Part shown: positions 16,592 through 26,228 of the stretch, in pieces | How positions within the stretch are numbered: position 1 is the stretch's first letter | Layout of the letters: every line of letters begins with the position of its first letter | Source: Variovorax paradoxus | GTDB taxonomy: Bacteria; Pseudomonadota; Gammaproteobacteria; Burkholderiales; Burkholderiaceae_C | Reading direction: 5' to 3' | Length of the DNA stretch: 64,000 bases | NCBI RefSeq assembly: GCF_018614915.1 | Contig: NZ_JAGGNU010000017.1 | Coordinates: 62,001 to 126,000 of the forward strand | Notes under the pieces: generated by a model | Databases searched by the model: none | Told to the model about the DNA's origin: nothing | What the model saw: the letters and a program-made list of their open reading frames with translations, nothing else | Program-made: the position numbers and the translations under genes

Positions 16592-18223
16592 CTAGAGCAA
16601 GCTCTCCGGCACCAGCGGCGCGAACAGCTCCAGCTTCAGGCGCGAGCCGAAGTCGGTTTCGGGCTCTTCGTACAGCACGAGGTCGGGGCCGCCGTCTTCC
16701 GACGGAGTCACCCATTCGATCTTGTTCTTCGCTCCCATGCGAACGCGGTAGGCCGCATCCATGGTGATGAAGCCGATCAGGCTGGTCAGCTGCGCCGCGA
16801 TCTGCGGGCTGTAGATGAACAGGCCGAGTTCGGTGTTGTGCAGATCGGAGCGCGGATCGAAGTTGAGCGAGCCGAGGAACACCGCCTTGCCGTCGACCAC
16901 CGCCGACTTGCCGTGCAGGCGCCCCGCGGCCGAGCCGAAGACGCCGAAGCGCTTGGTCTGCTCGACGCGCTTCGGGCTCAGTTCGAAGAGCTGCACGCCG
17001 AGCTTCACCAGTTCGGGCCGGTAGCGCCGGTAGCCCAGGTGCACCAGCGATTCGTCGGTGGCCGCGAGCGAGTTGGTCACGAGCGTGAAGCGCACCCCGC
17101 GCTCACGCAACAGGCGTACCGATTCCATCCCGCCGCGCCCCGGGATCAGGTAAGGCGTGGTGATCATCGCCTCGCGCTCGGCCGAACGGACCAGGCGGCG
17201 CACGTTGTAGAGCACGCCCTCGGGCGCATCGGCAGTCACGCGCGGCCGATCCTCGCGCGGGCCCAGTGCCTTGTGCGGCGCGTCGGCGTAGGCCTCGGCT
17301 CGCGCCCAGATCAGCGAGAGTTCGCCTTCCTCGATGTCTTCGCCGAGCGCCCTGTAGCCCAGAAGGTCGCGCTCGATCGGTGCCGAGGGCATCCAGATGG
17401 CGGCATCCCAGGTCATCTCCTCGAGGCGCTCGCGCAATTGCCGCAGCGAGCCGCCGACTGACGCCAGCGACTGGACAGGATAGACGTAAGGGCTGTTCCA
17501 GTAGACGTCGAAGAGCGAGGAGAGCCGCGGGACCACCGCGCCCGTGACCAGGGTGTCGATGTCGATGAAGTTCGATCCGGCATCGCGCAGGAAGTACTCG
17601 TTGGCAATGTTGCGTCCGCCGACCACCGCCATCGCGTTGTCGGCGACGAACAGCTTGTTGTGCATGCGGCGATGGATGCGGTCGATGTCGAACATCGAAG
17701 CCGCGAGGCGCGTGGCGAGGCGGTCGCGCCCGGCCGGGAATGGATTGAACAGGCGCACCTCCACGTTCGCGTAGGCGCCCAGGCCGGCCAGCAGCTCATC
17801 GGCGCCGGCGGTGTAGAGATCGTCGATGAGGACCCGCACGCGCACGCCGCGTTCGGCCGCGTCGCGCAGCGTGCGCAGCAGATAGCGGCCGGTCTCGTCG
17901 TTCTGCACCAGGTAGTACTGGATGTCGATGCTGCGCTGCGCGCGGCGTGCGAGCTCGAGCCGCGCATGCATCGAATACGCCGGCATCGGCAACAGCCGGA
18001 AGCCGCTCAGCTGCGCGTCGGGCGCGCCCTTGGCGGCCATGCGCGCGAGCGGCGTGTCCGCCGTGTCGGCCAGGGCGAAGGACGGCGGGCGCTCGACGAT
18101 CGCCGGAAGTCCGGCGCAGCCCGTGAGGAGGAGCGCGACCGCGATGGAGACGAGCCACGCGCCCGCCCTGCCCCAACCTGCCCAGGCCCACGCCGCGCGC
18201 CGCATCGACCGCTCAGCCGGCAT
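16592..18223 (-). CDS. Phospholipase D / cardiolipin synthase-like lipoprotein
   Basis: 543 residues. A lipobox at LLLTGCAG (C36) suggests a lipoprotein, although most cardiolipin synthases are integral membrane proteins. Two HKD motifs are present: H188-x-K190-x4-D195 and LHGKSAVVDGKAVFLGS near 430, both with the trailing GSxN-type residues. This fits the ClsC-like group of PLD enzymes. The start overlaps the upstream DUF1810 gene by 11 bases. Confidence 0.83.
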   Translation of the reverse strand: MPAERSMRRAAWAWAGWGRAGAWLVSIAVALLLTGCAGLPAIVERPPSFALADTADTPLARMAAKGAPDAQLSGFRLLPMPAYSMHARLELARRAQRSIDIQYYLVQNDETGRYLLRTLRDAAERGVRVRVLIDDLYTAGADELLAGLGAYANVEVRLFNPFPAGRDRLATRLAASMFDIDRIHRRMHNKLFVADNAMAVVGGRNIANEYFLRDAGSNFIDIDTLVTGAVVPRLSSLFDVYWNSPYVYPVQSLASVGGSLRQLRERLEEMTWDAAIWMPSAPIERDLLGYRALGEDIEEGELSLIWARAEAYADAPHKALGPREDRPRVTADAPEGVLYNVRRLVRSAEREAMITTPYLIPGRGGMESVRLLRERGVRFTLVTNSLAATDESLVHLGYRRYRPELVKLGVQLFELSPKRVEQTKRFGVFGSAAGRLHGKSAVVDGKAVFLGSLNFDPRSDLHNTELGLFIYSPQIAAQLTSLIGFITMDAAYRVRMGAKNKIEWVTPSEDGGPDLVLYEEPETDFGSRLKLELFAPLVPESLL

Positions 18224-18650
18224 GGCCGTTTCCGATCAGGGACAGGGTGCCCGAATCGGACCGGCCATCGAAATACTTGTCCAGGCAGTCGCGAAACACC
18301 GCCTGCGAGGGATCGACCTGGTCGAAGAGCGTCATCGACGACCAGAACTTGAGGTCGTCGGGTGCGCCGAAGATCTCGCCCACGGTGCGCCCCTGCACCG
18401 CCAGCACCAGCGCGCTGCATTCGGCGAGGCGCGGCCCGAGCAGCGGGTGCGCGAGATAGGCGCGCGCTTCGTCCAGCGATGCGATCGCGTAGTGGCGCGC
18501 TGTCTCGCTGCGGCCCAGCCCTGCCAGCTGAGGGAAGACGAACCACATCCAGTGGCTGCGTTTTCTTGCCGAGCGCAGCTCGGCCCGGACGCTGTCGATC
18601 ACGGCATCCTGGGCAGCGACGAAGCGCTGCAGATCGAAGGGATCGTTCAT
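18213..18650 (-). CDS. DUF1810 family protein
   Basis: 145 residues with the DUF1810 pattern: FDLQRFVAAQD, KRSHWMWFVFPQLAGLG, YAIASLDEARAYLAHPLLGPRL and SSMTLF. Biochemical role unknown. ATG 18650 is used rather than a TTG two codons upstream. It is probably co-transcribed with the phospholipase D gene. Confidence 0.85.
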   Translation of the reverse strand: MNDPFDLQRFVAAQDAVIDSVRAELRSARKRSHWMWFVFPQLAGLGRSETARHYAIASLDEARAYLAHPLLGPRLAECSALVLAVQGRTVGEIFGAPDDLKFWSSMTLFDQVDPSQAVFRDCLDKYFDGRSDSGTLSLIGNGHAG

Positions 18651-18772
18651 GGGCAAAAGGGGACTCTCTCTGTAGGCGCTTTCTTGCTCCAGGTGGCGAA
18701 GTATGCCGCGCGGATCGGCACGCGCAGCAGCGTGAAATCCACGCAGACCAAAAAGGGAGCCTAGAGATTTTC

Positions 18773-19042
18773 ATGAACTGCGAAGCAATCCATTGCACCG
18801 AGACCCGGACCGTCCGGTTCGCCATCTATCCCGACGGGCTCGACGGCCCCAGAATCATCGCCCACATCTCCGAAGCCGCATTGCGCGACCTGTCCCCGAC
18901 GCTCGACGGCGACCTGACCCAAACCTGCGAAAGCTACTTCCGCTGCATCGAGGCCATGGCCCTGGAGCGTTACCGAGCGGCGCCCTCCACGCCCATCGTG
19001 CTGAGCGCAGCGGACGTCAGCTCATGCGCTTTACTGCACTGA
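18773..19042 (+). CDS. DUF1488-like small protein
   Basis: 89 residues. The pattern VRFAIYPDG...IIAHISEAALRDL followed by a helical tail ending in LERY resembles DUF1488 proteins, small proteins of unknown function common in proteobacteria. It overlaps the convergent FMN reductase gene by 26 bases. Confidence 0.55.
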   Translation: MNCEAIHCTETRTVRFAIYPDGLDGPRIIAHISEAALRDLSPTLDGDLTQTCESYFRCIEAMALERYRAAPSTPIVLSAADVSSCALLH

Positions 19043-19577
19043 TCCACTTGTCGAAGGCGCGCATCTGGTCGCCGACGAACTTGCGGGTCGTCTCGTCGGT
19101 GCACTGGCCGGCCGCATCGAACTTGGCCAAAGAGCCGCCGATGAACACCTCGGGCTTCACCAGCACCATCGCATTGACGAACAGCATCACGCGGCGCAGG
19201 TCGTACTGAACGCGCGCGCCGCCGAGCGGGCCGGGCGAAGCCGACAGCATGGCCACCGGCTTGTGTGCAAAGGGCTGGTCTTCGCCGCGGCTGAGCCAGT
19301 CGATGGCGTTCTTGAACGCGCCCGGGATCGAGAAGTTGTATTCGGGCGTCGCGACGACCAGGCCGTCGGCGCGGCGGATGCGGTCGCGCAGCGCGAGCAC
19401 GGAGGGCGGCAAGCCCTTGGCCATGACATCGGCATCGAACACCGGTATCTCGCGCCATTCGACAACCTCCATGCGCATGCTGTCCGGCATCAGCGACCCG
19501 GCCAGGTTCAGGGCCATCCGGTTGACGGAGTCGGCGCGAAGGCTGCCGCAGAGGCCGACGATATCCAATGTGCTCAC
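19017..19577 (-). CDS. NADPH-dependent FMN reductase
   Basis: 186 residues of the flavodoxin-like NADPH:FMN/quinone reductase family (ChrR/YieF-like). Motifs are LCGSLRADSVNR for phosphate binding and TPEYNFSIPGAFKNAIDW for the flavin ring. The start is GTG 19577 with an AGGAAG site upstream. It is about 90 bases downstream of the AraC-type regulator in the same direction, so it may be its target. Confidence 0.87.
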   Translation of the reverse strand: MSTLDIVGLCGSLRADSVNRMALNLAGSLMPDSMRMEVVEWREIPVFDADVMAKGLPPSVLALRDRIRRADGLVVATPEYNFSIPGAFKNAIDWLSRGEDQPFAHKPVAMLSASPGPLGGARVQYDLRRVMLFVNAMVLVKPEVFIGGSLAKFDAAGQCTDETTRKFVGDQMRAFDKWISAVKRMS

Positions 19578-19664
19578 GATTTCTTCCTGTTGAAAATAGG
19601 GAAGCCGGATTTGAACAGCGAAAGCCGTCTCATTCAGCCGCGACGGGATTCAGGACGAAGTCGC

Positions 19665-20615
19665 TCAATACACCTGGCGCAGGCGCTGCAGGTCGCGCGC
19701 CGGCGGCGCCCCGAAGAAGCGGCTGTACTCGCGGCTGAACTGCGAGGGGCTTTCGTAGCCGACCCGATGCCCCGCCGTGGCGGCATCGACCAGCTCGCTC
19801 AGCATCAGCTTGCGCGCCTCCTGCAGTCGTATCTGCTTTTGATATTGCAAGGGGCTCATGGAGGTCACGGCACGAAAGTGCTGGTGCAGCGACGACGTGC
19901 TCATGTGCACCTGCCGGGCCATGTCCTCGATGCGCAGCGGCTCGGCAAAGTGCGCCTTCAGCCAGGCGACGGCGCGCGCGATCCGGTGCGCATGGCTGTC
20001 GGCGGTGGCGATCTGGGCGAGGCGCGGCCCCTCCTCGCTGCGCAAGACCCGGTACAGGATCTCGTGGATGGCGAGCGGTGCCAGCGCCTCCAGATCGTCG
20101 GGCGAATCCAGGAGCCGCATGAGGCGAAGCACGGCGTCCAGCATGGACGGCGTGACCCGGCTCAGGAACATGCCGCGCGAAGAGGCCCGCCGCGGCGCCG
20201 GCGGGCTGCCCGCCTTCAGCAGCAGCGCCGCGATCTCTCCCGGATCCAGGGCGAGACGAAAGCAAAGATAGGGGGCCTCCGGCGATGCCGTCGTGACATG
20301 GGCCGTGACGGGCAGGCCCACCGCGGCGACCAGGTAGCACGATTCATCGTAGACATAGACCTCGTCGCCCAGCATGGCCCGCTTGCTGCCCTGCGCGATC
20401 ACGCAGATCGCGGGATCCTGGATGGCCCCGATCGGCTCGTTGGGCTGCGAGAGGCGAATCGCGGACACGCTCTTGATGCCCGTCTCGTGGACGCCGTCGG
20501 TCGGGGCGTGTTTCGCAATGAGCCGCGCCAGCTCGGCCAGCGCGACGCTCAGGTTGGCGCTCCCGTCGGCGTCGGACGGGCTGGATGCGGAGGGATTCGG
20601 GGCAAGGGTTCTCAT
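19665..20615 (-). CDS. AraC-family regulator with N-terminal cupin domain (copy 1)
   Basis: 316 residues. An AraC_N-type cupin domain (about 45-190, including CVIAQGSKRAMLGDEVYVYD) is followed by the two-helix-turn-helix DNA-binding domain (about 215-310, with SPLQYQKQIRLQEARKLM and VGYESPSQFSREYSRFFG). It is head-to-head with a closely similar paralogue starting at 20750, and probably regulates the FMN reductase gene downstream. Confidence 0.9.
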   Translation of the reverse strand: MRTLAPNPSASSPSDADGSANLSVALAELARLIAKHAPTDGVHETGIKSVSAIRLSQPNEPIGAIQDPAICVIAQGSKRAMLGDEVYVYDESCYLVAAVGLPVTAHVTTASPEAPYLCFRLALDPGEIAALLLKAGSPPAPRRASSRGMFLSRVTPSMLDAVLRLMRLLDSPDDLEALAPLAIHEILYRVLRSEEGPRLAQIATADSHAHRIARAVAWLKAHFAEPLRIEDMARQVHMSTSSLHQHFRAVTSMSPLQYQKQIRLQEARKLMLSELVDAATAGHRVGYESPSQFSREYSRFFGAPPARDLQRLRQVY

Positions 20616-20749
20616 GGCCGAGCAGAATACGCCTGTTGTTCAAGGCTGCCGGCCTCTGGGGTTGCACACTCGGCCCGACTCCTTGCCCGATCGTCCAGAT
20701 CGGCCCGCGCGGCCGGGACAAACGCGTCGAGGCTGCCTAAGCTCGGCCA

Positions 20750-21706
20750 ATGACCTCACTATCCACAGCCAGCGCGGTGGGCGAGCGTCCGGATCCGCAG
20801 TTGCAACTGGTGCTCCGGCGCGCCGAGCTCGCGGCCCTGATCGAGCGATTTGCCGTCACGGACGGCGCCCATCCCACCGCCGTCCCCGGCCTGACGCTGT
20901 TCCGCACCTCGCGGGTCGGTGAGCCGATGCATTCCAGCTGCGGGCCCGCCTTCTGCGTTCTGGTGCAGGGAAGCAAGCGCGTCCTGCTCGGCGACGAGCT
21001 GTTCGTGTACGACTCCTCCAGCCATCTCGTGGTGTCGCAAGACCTCCCAGTGACCGGACAGGTGCTGGACGCGACACCCGAAGCCCCCTATCTGGCGCTG
21101 CGCCTCGACATCGACCCGGCGGAAATCGCGACGCTGATGCTGGGGACCGCCCACCCCAAGGCCGCGGAGGCGGCGGCGCGAGGCATCTTCACCGGCGAGA
21201 CGAGGATCGAGCTCCTCGATGCAGTGCTGCGCATGACCCGGCTGCTCGATGCCGGCGACGACATTGCCGCCCTGGCGCCGCTGGTGATTCGAGAGATCTT
21301 CTACCGCCTGCTCAAGGGCGAGAACGGCTGGCGGCTCGCGCAGCTGGCGACCGCCAACAGCCAGAGCCGGCGCATCGGCCGCGCCATCGCCTGGCTGCGG
21401 GCACGCATCGCGATGCCGTTGAAGCTGGAAGACATGGCAAGGGAGGCGCACATGAGCGTGTCTTCCCTGCACCATCATTTCAAGGCCGTCACCGCGATGA
21501 GCCCGCTGCAGTACCAGAAGCAGCTGCGCCTGCAGGAGGCGCGCCGGCTGCTCTTCAACGGCATGGTGGATGCGGCCGCGGCCGGCTACCGGGTGGGCTA
21601 TGAAAGCCCCTCGCAGTTCAGCCGCGAATACAGCCGCATGTTCGGCGCGCCGCCGGCGCGCGACCTGCGGCGCTTTCGCCATGGCGAGTTGGGCGGTAGG
21701 CTCTGA
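20750..21706 (+). CDS. AraC-family regulator with N-terminal cupin domain (copy 2)
   Basis: 318 residues with the same domain order as the divergent copy: CVLVQGSKRVLLGDELFVYD in the cupin domain, then SPLQYQKQLRLQEARRLL and VGYESPSQFSREYSRMFG in the DNA-binding domain. The pair look like an inverted duplication. The 134-base gap between starts must hold both promoters. An aminotransferase gene follows after 42 bases. Confidence 0.9.
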   Translation: MTSLSTASAVGERPDPQLQLVLRRAELAALIERFAVTDGAHPTAVPGLTLFRTSRVGEPMHSSCGPAFCVLVQGSKRVLLGDELFVYDSSSHLVVSQDLPVTGQVLDATPEAPYLALRLDIDPAEIATLMLGTAHPKAAEAAARGIFTGETRIELLDAVLRMTRLLDAGDDIAALAPLVIREIFYRLLKGENGWRLAQLATANSQSRRIGRAIAWLRARIAMPLKLEDMAREAHMSVSSLHHHFKAVTAMSPLQYQKQLRLQEARRLLFNGMVDAAAAGYRVGYESPSQFSREYSRMFGAPPARDLRRFRHGELGGRL

Positions 21707-21748
21707 CTTCGGTCTGCGGCCCCTCCCTTCCCCAACCCAACAATCCCC

Positions 21749-22672
21749 ATGCCCGATCAAGACACTCGGCCGCCAGTCGGCCAGTTCGAAGGCGGATGCG
21801 CCTTCGCCGATGGCGCCTTCGTGCCCTTGTCCGAAGCCAAAATCTCTCTCTTCGACTGGGGCTTCACGCGCTCCGACGCCACCTACGACGTGGCGACGAC
21901 GTGGAAGGGCGCGTTCTTCCGCCTCGACGTGCACATGGACCGCTTCTTCGCCAGCATGGAGAAGCTGAGACTCGCCATCCCCTACAGCCGCAGCGAGCTG
22001 CGCGACATCCTGCATGGCTGCGTGCGCGCCGGCGACCTGCAGGACGCTTACGTCGCCATGGTCTGCACGCGCGGCGTTCCTCCCCGGGGCGCCCGCGATC
22101 CGCGCATGGCGCAGAACCGCTTCTATGCCTATGCGCTGCCCTATGTCTGGATCGCGTCGCGCGAAAAGCAGCGCGAGGGCATCGACCTGCACATCAGCGA
22201 TCGCGTTCGCATCGCGCCCGAGTCCGTGGACCCGACGGTCAAGAACTACCACTGGATGGACCTGGTGCAATCCATGTTCGAGGCCTACGACCTCGGGCGC
22301 GACACCAGCTGTGTCGTCGATGGCCAGGGCAACGTGGCGGAGGGCCCCGGCTTCAACGTGTTCATGGTCAAGGACGGCGTCGTTCATACGACGGATCGCG
22401 GCGTGCTCGAAGGGGTTTCGCGCCGCACGGCCATCGAACTCTGTGGGCGGCTCGACATCCCGGTCTCCGTGGCGCCGCTGCCGGTCGAGCGCTTTCGCCG
22501 CGCCGACGAAGTCTTCCTGAGCTCCAGCGGCGGCGGCATCCTGCCGATCGCGAAACTCGACGGAGTGCCCGTGCCGGGCTTTCCGGGGCCTGTCACGACG
22601 CGCATCCACGATGCCTACTGGGCGATCCACGACGAAGCGGCGTACCGCGATCCGGTCGACTACGGCGTTTGA
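21749..22672 (+). CDS. Class IV aminotransferase (branched-chain / D-amino acid type)
   Basis: 307 residues of the fold-type IV PLP aminotransferases. The PLP lysine is K165 (DPTVKNYHWMDL), followed by NVAEGPGFNVF and LEGVSRRTAIEL, which bind the cofactor phosphate. The closest subgroup could be branched-chain or D-amino acid aminotransferase, or 4-amino-4-deoxychorismate lyase; sequence alone does not decide the substrate. It converges on the oxidoreductase with 12 bases between the stops. Confidence 0.85.
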   Translation: MPDQDTRPPVGQFEGGCAFADGAFVPLSEAKISLFDWGFTRSDATYDVATTWKGAFFRLDVHMDRFFASMEKLRLAIPYSRSELRDILHGCVRAGDLQDAYVAMVCTRGVPPRGARDPRMAQNRFYAYALPYVWIASREKQREGIDLHISDRVRIAPESVDPTVKNYHWMDLVQSMFEAYDLGRDTSCVVDGQGNVAEGPGFNVFMVKDGVVHTTDRGVLEGVSRRTAIELCGRLDIPVSVAPLPVERFRRADEVFLSSSGGGILPIAKLDGVPVPGFPGPVTTRIHDAYWAIHDEAAYRDPVDYGV

Positions 22673-22684
22673 CAAGAGCGCCTG

Positions 22685-23695
22685 CTACCGCGGCGCTAGC
22701 ACCAGCTTGCCCAGCGTCTCACCGGCGTCGAGCATGCGGTGCACTTGCCGCACCTCGGCCAGCGGGAAGACGCGCGTGGGCGGAGGCTTCACGGAGCCCC
22801 GCTGCATGAGTTCGATCGCCTTCTCCATCAGCGCGCGCCGCTGCTGCCGGTCTTGGTCGAAGGTGTGGATGGAGAAGGTCCGCACCGCCAGGCTTCTGCT
22901 CAAGAGCGAACGAAGTTCCATGAACACGTCGCCGGCCGGCGGCCCGCCTGCGATGTTGTAGGAGATGGCAGTGCCCAGCGGCGCGAGGGAGCGGATGCAG
23001 GCGATCAGCAGTTCGCCGCCCACGTGGTCGAAAGCCAGGTCCACGCCTCGCCCGTCGGTCAGCGCGAGAACGCGCGCAGGCAGCCCGGCGGGATCGCCCT
23101 CGACGATGGCGCTGGCGCCATGCGCCAGGGCGTGCGCGCGTTTCTCGGGAGTAGAGGCGGTGCCGATCACGGTCATGCCGTGGTGCGCCGCGAGTTGAAC
23201 GATCGCGGTCGCCACGCCGCCGGCCGCGCCCGGCACCAGGATCGAGCGCACCGGCAGTCCGCCGTTGCAGCCCAGTAGCATCGCCTGCGCCAATTGCACG
23301 TTGCCGAGGCAGACCGCAGCCTCGAAACCGATGCTGTCGGGCAGCACGAAAGGTGCCTCCTCGGGCACGCAGATGAACTCCGCATAGCAGCCGCCGCGTT
23401 GCGGCAGCTCGCGCGAACTGACCAGCACGCGCTGCCCCACCTCCAGCGCGGTCACGCCGGGGCCCAGCGCCTCCACCGTGCCCGCCATCTCGTTACCGGG
23501 AATGGCCGGCAGCGGCGGCATCCACTTGTAGCTGCCGTTGCGGATCAGCACGTCGGGACCGCCGGCGCCGATCGCCTCGGCGCGGACCCGGACCTCGCCG
23601 GGCCTGCACGCCGGCATCGGCAGCTCGACCAGCTCCAGCGCTTCCGGTCCGCCGGGGACTCTCACCTGAACGGCGCGCATCAGCTTTTTTTGCAT
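22685..23695 (-). CDS. Zinc-free quinone oxidoreductase / MDR-type alcohol dehydrogenase
   Basis: 336 residues from ATG 23695, one base after the preceding stop; ATG 23680 is a possible internal alternative. It has the MDR fold: an N-terminal GroES-like domain (GPDVLIRNGSY, GNEMAGTVEALGPGV) and a Rossmann domain with GAAGGVATAIVQLA. The zinc-binding cysteines of classical alcohol dehydrogenases are missing, as in quinone oxidoreductases. It is the last gene of the minus-strand catabolic cluster. Confidence 0.85.
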   Translation of the reverse strand: MQKKLMRAVQVRVPGGPEALELVELPMPACRPGEVRVRAEAIGAGGPDVLIRNGSYKWMPPLPAIPGNEMAGTVEALGPGVTALEVGQRVLVSSRELPQRGGCYAEFICVPEEAPFVLPDSIGFEAAVCLGNVQLAQAMLLGCNGGLPVRSILVPGAAGGVATAIVQLAAHHGMTVIGTASTPEKRAHALAHGASAIVEGDPAGLPARVLALTDGRGVDLAFDHVGGELLIACIRSLAPLGTAISYNIAGGPPAGDVFMELRSLLSRSLAVRTFSIHTFDQDRQQRRALMEKAIELMQRGSVKPPPTRVFPLAEVRQVHRMLDAGETLGKLVLAPR

Positions 23696-23696
23696 C

Positions 23697-24275
23697 TCAG
23701 CGCTGCCCGTCGTGCACCGACACGGCGTTCTTGCCCAGGCCGCCCAGCCTGGCATGCACGCGGCCGCCCGTGCCCATCACCAGCGCGAACAGGATCTCGT
23801 TGGGCCGCGGCGCATCCTGGATGCCGACTTCCATGCTGTTGTAGTGGCTGCGCACGTAGGCGGCGTGCATGTAGTGCAGCGGGACCATCAGCCGGTAGCC
23901 GGTGGCGGCCACCGCCTTGGCCGAGGGCACGATGGCCTTCGGCTCGCCCAGCGCCGAACGCATGGCCCAACCGCCGGCTTCGTGCCACACGGCGCCATGC
24001 TCGAGCTCGCCGTTGACGCCCACGATCGAGGCCTTGCCATAGACCTCGACCTTGTCGCGGCCCAGCACCTCGACCAGTTCGGTCGCCAACGACGCGCCCA
24101 GCGTGCGAAGCTCGGTCATGAAGGGCATCAAGTCGGGCTCATAGCGCCCGGCATACGGATTGCGGATCACTGCGCAGGCCGCGGCCAGCTTCAGCGGCTC
24201 GTCGACCGGGGGGCCGCCCTCGTGATGGATGGTCTCGATGGTGAGACTGCGCTTGCGGATTTCGATCAGGGACAC
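23697..24275 (-). CDS. DUF1185 'amino acid synthesis' family protein
   Basis: 192 residues from GTG 24275, with GAGGTAG upstream. The sequence (HHEGGPPVDEPLKLAAACAVIRNPYAGRY, GYRLMVPLHYMHAAYVRSHYNSMEVGIQDAPRPNEI) matches the PF06684-type proteins often found in catabolic operons with Bug proteins and FAA hydrolases. Their biochemical activity is unproven. It sits between the quinone oxidoreductase and the Bug protein. Confidence 0.8.
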   Translation of the reverse strand: MSLIEIRKRSLTIETIHHEGGPPVDEPLKLAAACAVIRNPYAGRYEPDLMPFMTELRTLGASLATELVEVLGRDKVEVYGKASIVGVNGELEHGAVWHEAGGWAMRSALGEPKAIVPSAKAVAATGYRLMVPLHYMHAAYVRSHYNSMEVGIQDAPRPNEILFALVMGTGGRVHARLGGLGKNAVSVHDGQR

Positions 24276-24285
24276 GGGGACTACC

Positions 24286-25257
24286 TCACTGCTTGGGAAT
24301 CTGTGCTTCGTTGACGACGGCGGTCCATTTCTTGAGCTCCGAACTCACCATCGCCGTCATTTCTTCGGGCGTGCTGCCGCGCGCCTCGCCGCCCATGTCT
24401 TCCAGGCGCGCTCGAACACTCGCAACCTGCAAGGCCTTGAGGGTCTCGGCGCGCAGCCGCTCGACCACCGGTCGCGGCGTCCCCGCGGGCGCCATGAAGC
24501 CGGCCCAGGAGCGCACGTCGTAGCCGGCCACGCCCTGCTCCGCCACCGTGGGCAGCTCCGGCATCGCGGCCCAGCGCTGCGGCCCGGTGGTCGCCAGCGC
24601 CTTCAGCTTGCCGGCCTTGATGTTGGCCATCACCGCCGTCGGCGGCGCGATGATCATCGGGACCTCGCCGCCCAGGAGCGCCGTCACCGATGCAGCATCG
24701 CCGCGGTAGGGCACGTGCAGCATCTCGGCCTTCGCGCTCTTGACGAGCAGCTCGCCCGCCAGGTGATGCGTCGAGCCGATGCCGGCCGAGCCATAGGAGA
24801 TGCTGCGCGGATCCGCACGCGCGGCGGCGAGCAGTTCCGCCAGGCTGCGGTACGGCGAATCGGCGCGCACGACCAGCAGGAAGGGGAAGTAGGTGATCGT
24901 GGAGATCATCTGGAAGTCGGCCACCGTCTGGTAGCTCAGCTTGCCGTAGAGCGCCCCCGCCACCGCGTGTCCGCCGGTCGCCAAGAGCAGCGTGTAGCCG
25001 TCCGGCTTGGCACGCGCGACGGTGGTGGCCGCGATGGTGCCGCCCGCTCCCGTCTGCGCCTCGACGACGAAGGGCTGGCCCAGGCCCTTGCCCATCTCCG
25101 CACTCAGCACGCGCGCGATGGTGTCGGCGTTGCCGCCGGCCGCGAATCCCTGGACGATGCGGATCGGCCGCTCGGGAAAGTCGGGCTGCGAATGAGCCGC
25201 GAAGGGTGCCGAGCAGGCCATGGCGAGGCCTGCGGCAAACAGCTGTCTGCGCCGCAT
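24286..25257 (-). CDS. Bug/TctC family periplasmic solute-binding protein
   Basis: 323 residues. A signal peptide (about 1-23, with MRRRQLFAAGLAMACSAP) precedes the Bug fold: FPERPIRIVQGFAAGGNADTIAR, GAGGTIAATTVARAKPDGYTLL and PTVAEQGV. Bug proteins bind carboxylates for tripartite tricarboxylate transporters, but no TctA or TctB lies in this cluster, so it may share a transporter encoded elsewhere. Confidence 0.92.
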   Translation of the reverse strand: MRRRQLFAAGLAMACSAPFAAHSQPDFPERPIRIVQGFAAGGNADTIARVLSAEMGKGLGQPFVVEAQTGAGGTIAATTVARAKPDGYTLLLATGGHAVAGALYGKLSYQTVADFQMISTITYFPFLLVVRADSPYRSLAELLAAARADPRSISYGSAGIGSTHHLAGELLVKSAKAEMLHVPYRGDAASVTALLGGEVPMIIAPPTAVMANIKAGKLKALATTGPQRWAAMPELPTVAEQGVAGYDVRSWAGFMAPAGTPRPVVERLRAETLKALQVASVRARLEDMGGEARGSTPEEMTAMVSSELKKWTAVVNEAQIPKQ

Positions 25258-25318
25258 GGGTTTGTCTCCGTCTTTGTGGTCTTGCTGCCGCCGTCTCTTG
25301 TGCGCTCGATGCCTCGCC

Positions 25319-26182
25319 TCAGCGCTGGTCGACGATTGGGTTGCGCAGCACGCCGATGCCCTCGATCTCGACCTCGCAGACGTCGCCGGCCTTCATGAAA
25401 CGCGGCGGCTTCTTGCTCCAGCCGACGCCGGCCGGGGTGCCGGTCGCGATCACGTCGCCGGGCGCGAGCGTGAAGATCGTCGAGGCGTAGTTGATCAGCT
25501 TCGGAATGCTGAAGATCATGTGGCCCGTGTGGCTGGACTGCACGACCTCGCCGTTGAGCCGCGTCTCGAGCTTGAGCTCGCGCCCGGGCGCGATCTCGTC
25601 CGCCGTCACCATCCATGGCCCGAAGCCGCCGGTCGATTCGAAGTTCTTGCCCGAGGCGATCTGCTTGGCGTGGAACTGCCACTCGCGCACGCTGCCGTCG
25701 TTGTAGCAGGCATAGCCGGCCACGTGGTCGAAGGCGTCGGCCTCGGCGATGTCGCGCCCGCCCTCGCCGATGATGACCGCGAGCTCGCCTTCCCAATCGA
25801 GCGACTCCGACACCCGCGGCCGCACGATGGCTTCGTTGTGCGCGCACTGCGAGCGCCACACGCGCAGGAAGATGGGCGGTTCTGCGGAGAGCTCGCGCTG
25901 CATGCCCGCAGCCAGCACCTCCTGGTGATGGTCCATGTAGTTGCGCACGGCGCACACGATCTTCTCGGGGCGCGGAATCACGGGAAGAAAGCGGATGTCG
26001 CCCAGCTTCGCGACCGGCGCAAGGCCTTCGACGTGCTGCGATGCCTTCTTGTAGTCGCCCGAAGCGATGTAGTCGACGAGGCTTGCATGCTGCGGCATCG
26101 CGCGGCCCAGGTCGACGACGCTGTCGCCGACGACGGCGCCCCAGGTTTCGCGGCCTTGGTGAAGAAATGACAAAAGCTTCAT
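25319..26182 (-). CDS. FAA hydrolase family protein
   Basis: 287 residues. Motifs include VCAVRNYMDHHQEV, DWEGELAVIIGEGGRDI, GYACYNDGSVREWQ and DVIATGTPAGVG, with metal-binding acidic residues in WEGE. These enzymes hydrolyse or decarboxylate 2-oxo acids from ring cleavage. In this cluster it would act after the VOC-family enzyme on an unknown intermediate. Confidence 0.88.
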   Translation of the reverse strand: MKLLSFLHQGRETWGAVVGDSVVDLGRAMPQHASLVDYIASGDYKKASQHVEGLAPVAKLGDIRFLPVIPRPEKIVCAVRNYMDHHQEVLAAGMQRELSAEPPIFLRVWRSQCAHNEAIVRPRVSESLDWEGELAVIIGEGGRDIAEADAFDHVAGYACYNDGSVREWQFHAKQIASGKNFESTGGFGPWMVTADEIAPGRELKLETRLNGEVVQSSHTGHMIFSIPKLINYASTIFTLAPGDVIATGTPAGVGWSKKPPRFMKAGDVCEVEIEGIGVLRNPIVDQR

Positions 26183-26228
26183 GGGATCTCCGTGATAAAA
26201 ATTTCAAAAATGGAAAGGTCGAGCGGGC

